Shown here: positions 5,389 through 6,318 of the stretch, in pieces
How the letters are laid out: every line of letters begins with the position of its first letter
How positions within the stretch are numbered: the stretch's first letter is position 1
DNA from: Chloroflexota bacterium
GTDB taxonomy: Bacteria > Chloroflexota > UBA6077
Direction of reading: 5' to 3'
Assembly (NCBI GenBank): GCA_021788565.1
Contig: JAJYKO010000349.1
Coordinates: 1 to 6,318, forward strand
DNA length: 6,318 nucleotides
Translations under genes and position numbers: made by a program
The notes under the pieces: model-generated
What the model saw: the letters and a program-made list of their open reading frames with translations, nothing else
Databases searched by the model: none
What the model was told of the DNA's origin: nothing

Positions 5389-5418
5389 TGGATACCCCCA
5401 CGGGGTATATGTTACAAT
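5389..5418. promoter_or_regulatory. Overlapping divergent promoters of the two ferredoxin-like genes
   Basis: Plus strand: TGGATA (5389-5394), 18-nt spacer, TACAAT (5413-5418), starting about 50 nt before ATG 5476. Minus strand: TTGTAA (5417-5412), 17-nt spacer, TATCCA (5394-5389), starting about 45 nt before ATG 5337. Both are imperfect; the plus-strand -10 is the best element. The palindrome at 5392-5408 lies mostly in the shared spacer, so one bound repressor could silence both directions. Confidence 0.5.
5392..5408. promoter_or_regulatory. CsoR/CstR-type operator palindrome
   Basis: ATACCCC-CAC-GGGGTAT is a perfect 7-bp inverted repeat with a 3-nt centre. G/C tracts flanked by AT-rich ATA/TAT ends are typical of operators of the CsoR/RcnR/CstR/FrmR (DUF156) repressor family, whose members sense copper, nickel/cobalt, persulfide or formaldehyde. 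No gene for such a repressor is in the window. Palindrome seen directly; family assignment by motif resemblance. Confidence 0.65.
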
Positions 5419-5475
5419 CCGGGATGCCGGGCGGTCAAGTCCGAACGAAGCACCAATTGCCTGGGAGGTCATGTG

Positions 5476-5715
5476 ATGCCGGTGATAATAGACTACAACC
5501 TGTGCGACGGGGTCGAGGATTGCGCCGCGACGCGCATGTGCGATGCCGAGGCCCTATACTTCGACGCGTCAACAGGTCGTGTCGAGTACGACAAGGATAA
5601 GTGCCGAAACTGCGGCACCTGCTCGAACTACTGCGGCCCGAGCGCTATCCTCTACGTGCAATCCGATGACGAATGGTTGGAAATCATGGCCATGACAGAC
5701 GCCCAGAATTCTTAA
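5476..5715 (+). CDS. Small ferredoxin-like 4Fe-4S protein, 7-Cys type (divergent partner)
   Basis: A 79-residue Fe-S protein. Cysteines are at 10, 16 and 22 (C-x5-C-x5-C), then 43, 46, 49 and 53 (C-x2-C-x2-C-x3-C), the same seven-Cys spacing as the divergent gene on the other strand, with a 20- instead of 19-residue linker. The motif TRMCDAEALYFD corresponds to RVCPTGALYFD in relatives, so the usual Pro after C22 is Asp here, and C53 is followed by Gly. One [4Fe-4S] cluster from C43/C46/C49 plus C22 is likely; the rest is uncertain. ATG 5476 is preferred over GTG 5473 because GGGAGG lies 7 nt upstream of it. The DUF2892 gene starts 11 nt after its stop, so the two are an operon. Transcription probably depends on the CsoR/CstR-like operator upstream. 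Confidence 0.86.
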   Translation: MPVIIDYNLCDGVEDCAATRMCDAEALYFDASTGRVEYDKDKCRNCGTCSNYCGPSAILYVQSDDEWLEIMAMTDAQNS

Positions 5716-5726
5716 GAGGGCCGCCT

Positions 5727-5915
5727 GTGAAGCGTAGCATCGACGGTGGGTTCAGGCCTCTCAGAGTGGTCGCGGGTATCGGGGTCCTTAGTGCTGGCCC
5801 AGACTTACACAGCCGGCTCGGCGCTGTCGGTGTTATTCCACTCCTCTCGGGCATCGCGGGTCGGTGCCCGATCTCTTTTCCCTCGGGACACTCCGTCTGT
5901 GACTTGATGAATTAA
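5727..5915 (+). CDS. Short DUF2892 (YgaP transmembrane domain-like) membrane protein
   Basis: A 62-residue protein with a GTG start, preceded by AAGAGGG 6 nt upstream. It shows the DUF2892 pattern: KRSIDGGFRPLRVVAGIGVL (2-21), then LGAVGVIPLLSGIAGRCPISF (31-51), and a second Cys at 58 (C47-P...G-H-S-V-C58, as in the family's C-P-x9-C ending). Two hydrophobic segments, about 12-25 and 31-46, should form a membrane hairpin, though the first is short and interrupted by PDLHS, so this copy may be diverged. In YgaP-type proteins this domain anchors a rhodanese; stand-alone copies are frequent in sulfur-stress operons. It follows the ferredoxin-like gene by 11 nt. This supports a sulfane-sulfur link for the unit, though copper remains possible. 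Family membership is a motif judgement from a short sequence. Confidence 0.72.
   Translation: MKRSIDGGFRPLRVVAGIGVLSAGPDLHSRLGAVGVIPLLSGIAGRCPISFPSGHSVCDLMN
5847..5880 (+). terminator. Terminator-like hairpin inside the end of the DUF2892 gene
   Basis: TCGGGCA (5847-5853) pairs with TGCCCGA (5865-5871) over an 11-nt loop and is followed by TCTCTTTTC. It looks like a weak intrinsic terminator but lies 35-69 nt before the stop codon, so it may simply be coding sequence. No better terminator is seen between 5916 and 5981. Confidence 0.3.
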
Positions 5916-5981
5916 CCAGGAGTGGGTTGATAGGGAATGCCTCGCGGTTCAGTTATCCATGGTCGGGCGTGCATCGGCTCC

Positions 5982-6010
5982 TTGACAAGACTATGACCGC
6001 ATTCTACAAT
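5982..6010 (+). promoter_or_regulatory. Sigma70 promoter of the LacI-family gene
   Basis: Perfect -35 TTGACA (5982-5987), 17-nt spacer, near-perfect -10 TACAAT (6005-6010). Start expected near 6017, about 65 nt before ATG 6082. It is the strongest-looking promoter of the window. Confidence 0.82.
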
Positions 6011-6020
6011 AATGCGGTCA
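5994..6020. promoter_or_regulatory. Operator-like inverted repeat bracketing the LacI-gene -10 box
   Basis: TGACCGCATT (5994-6003) and AATGCGGTCA (6011-6020) are perfect 10-bp arms around a 7-nt centre that contains the -10 TACAAT. A protein bound here would block the promoter. The arms lack the central CG palindrome typical of LacI-family operators, so the binder may be the encoded regulator or a different one. Confidence 0.6.
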
Positions 6021-6040
6021 GCAAACGATTTCAGTACACG

Positions 6041-6068
6041 TTTTCACGACCTCACCCACTCGTGAAGA
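6041..6068 (+). promoter_or_regulatory. Leader hairpin covering the LacI-gene ribosome binding site
   Basis: TTTTCACGA (6041-6049) pairs with TCGTGAAGA (6060-6068) over a 10-nt loop, 9 bp with one G-U. The 3' arm includes most of the Shine-Dalgarno-like GAAGAGG (6064-6070), so translation may be damped unless the stem opens. Confidence 0.4.
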
Positions 6069-6081
6069 GGCCCAACGAGTC

Positions 6082-6318
6082 ATGGCGTCAAGCAAGACGG
6101 ATGCAGGCGGTGCCGGCGGCATCAAGGGAATAGCCAGGCTCGTGGGAGTATCGCCCGCGACCGTATCCCGCGTGATCAACAACAGGCCCGGTGTCCGGCC
6201 CGAACTTCGCCGCGCGGTGGAGCAGGCGGTGCGCGAGCGCGGTCTGCATCTCGACACCGCCGCCAGAGCGCTCAAGAGCCGCAAGACGTTTCGGCTCGCT
6301 GTCGTGACTCCGCGGTCA
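6082..6318 (+). CDS. LacI-family transcriptional regulator (partial, N-terminal 79 residues)
   Basis: Only the DNA-binding part is in the window. After a 13-residue Gly/Ala-rich lead, residues 14-33 (IKGIARLVGVSPATVSRVIN) form the classic LacI helix-turn-helix. PGVRPELRRAVEQAV is helix 3, RALKS (62-66) falls at the hinge helix that inserts into the operator minor groove, and FRLAVVTPR begins the periplasmic-binding-protein-like sugar-sensing domain. Usual family length is about 330-350 residues, so roughly three quarters lies beyond the right edge. ATG 6082 is the only good start; GAAGAGG lies 11 nt upstream, a little far. It most likely regulates a carbohydrate operon to the right and itself. 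It has its own promoter and operator and is probably unrelated to the Fe-S genes. Confidence 0.95.
   Translation, partial: MASSKTDAGGAGGIKGIARLVGVSPATVSRVINNRPGVRPELRRAVEQAVRERGLHLDTAARALKSRKTFRLAVVTPRS

Noticed and set aside
1..6318. tRNA, rRNA, CRISPR array, insertion sequence or prophage
   Set aside because: I saw no tRNA cloverleaf, spaced direct repeats, transposase or integrase motifs, or terminal inverted repeats.

Overview
The window is a GC-rich, densely packed bacterial locus. It shows Shine-Dalgarno-led genes, ATG/GTG/TTG starts, sigma70-type promoters, many Fe-S proteins and NifX-type cofactor-binding proteins. This points to an anaerobic bacterium. A Bacillota (Clostridia/Limnochordia-like) or similar deep-branching anaerobe is my best guess, but the sequence alone does not fix the phylum.

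Positions 1-4131 (minus strand) hold two operons of an anaerobe-specific set related to the 'orange protein' (ORP) / MinD-ferredoxin / NifX neighbourhoods. Upstream operon: a DUF134 HTH protein with a zinc ribbon, then a NifX-family protein with a His-rich insert, closed by a 16-bp hairpin. Downstream operon: a second NifX-family protein with a Gly/Met/Arg tail, then two MinD/Mrp-type ATPases that each carry a two-cluster ferredoxin insert, then a metallo-beta-lactamase-fold hydrolase that runs off the left edge. Three of the junctions are 4-base ATGA overlaps. Each operon has its own TTGAC(A/T)-17-TA(G/A)(A/G)(T/A)T promoter. At the expected start point of both promoters lies the same palindromic motif (TTATGRGCRTATGCY), so I propose a shared operator, most simply for the DUF134 protein.

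Positions 4200-5000 (plus strand) hold a stand-alone GAF-domain gene with an extended -10 promoter and a roughly 100-nt structured leader. It ends at a 15-bp hairpin that it shares with a convergent ferredoxin gene.

Positions 5119-5915 hold a small divergent unit: a 7-Cys ferredoxin-like protein on the minus strand, and on the plus strand a second protein with the same Cys spacing followed by a short DUF2892 membrane-protein gene. Between them is the perfect palindrome ATACCCC-CAC-GGGGTAT, which resembles operators of the CsoR/CstR/RcnR repressor family (copper, persulfide, nickel/cobalt). The DUF2892 neighbour favours a sulfur-stress reading; copper is the main alternative.

Positions 5982-6318 hold the promoter and first 79 codons of a LacI-family regulator. 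A 10-bp inverted repeat brackets its -10 box, and a leader hairpin covers its ribosome binding site.

Taken together, the window looks like metal/sulfur-cofactor handling (NifX carriers, Fe-S ATPases, ferredoxins) with several layers of local regulation. No nitrogenase genes, RNA genes, CRISPR arrays or mobile elements were seen.
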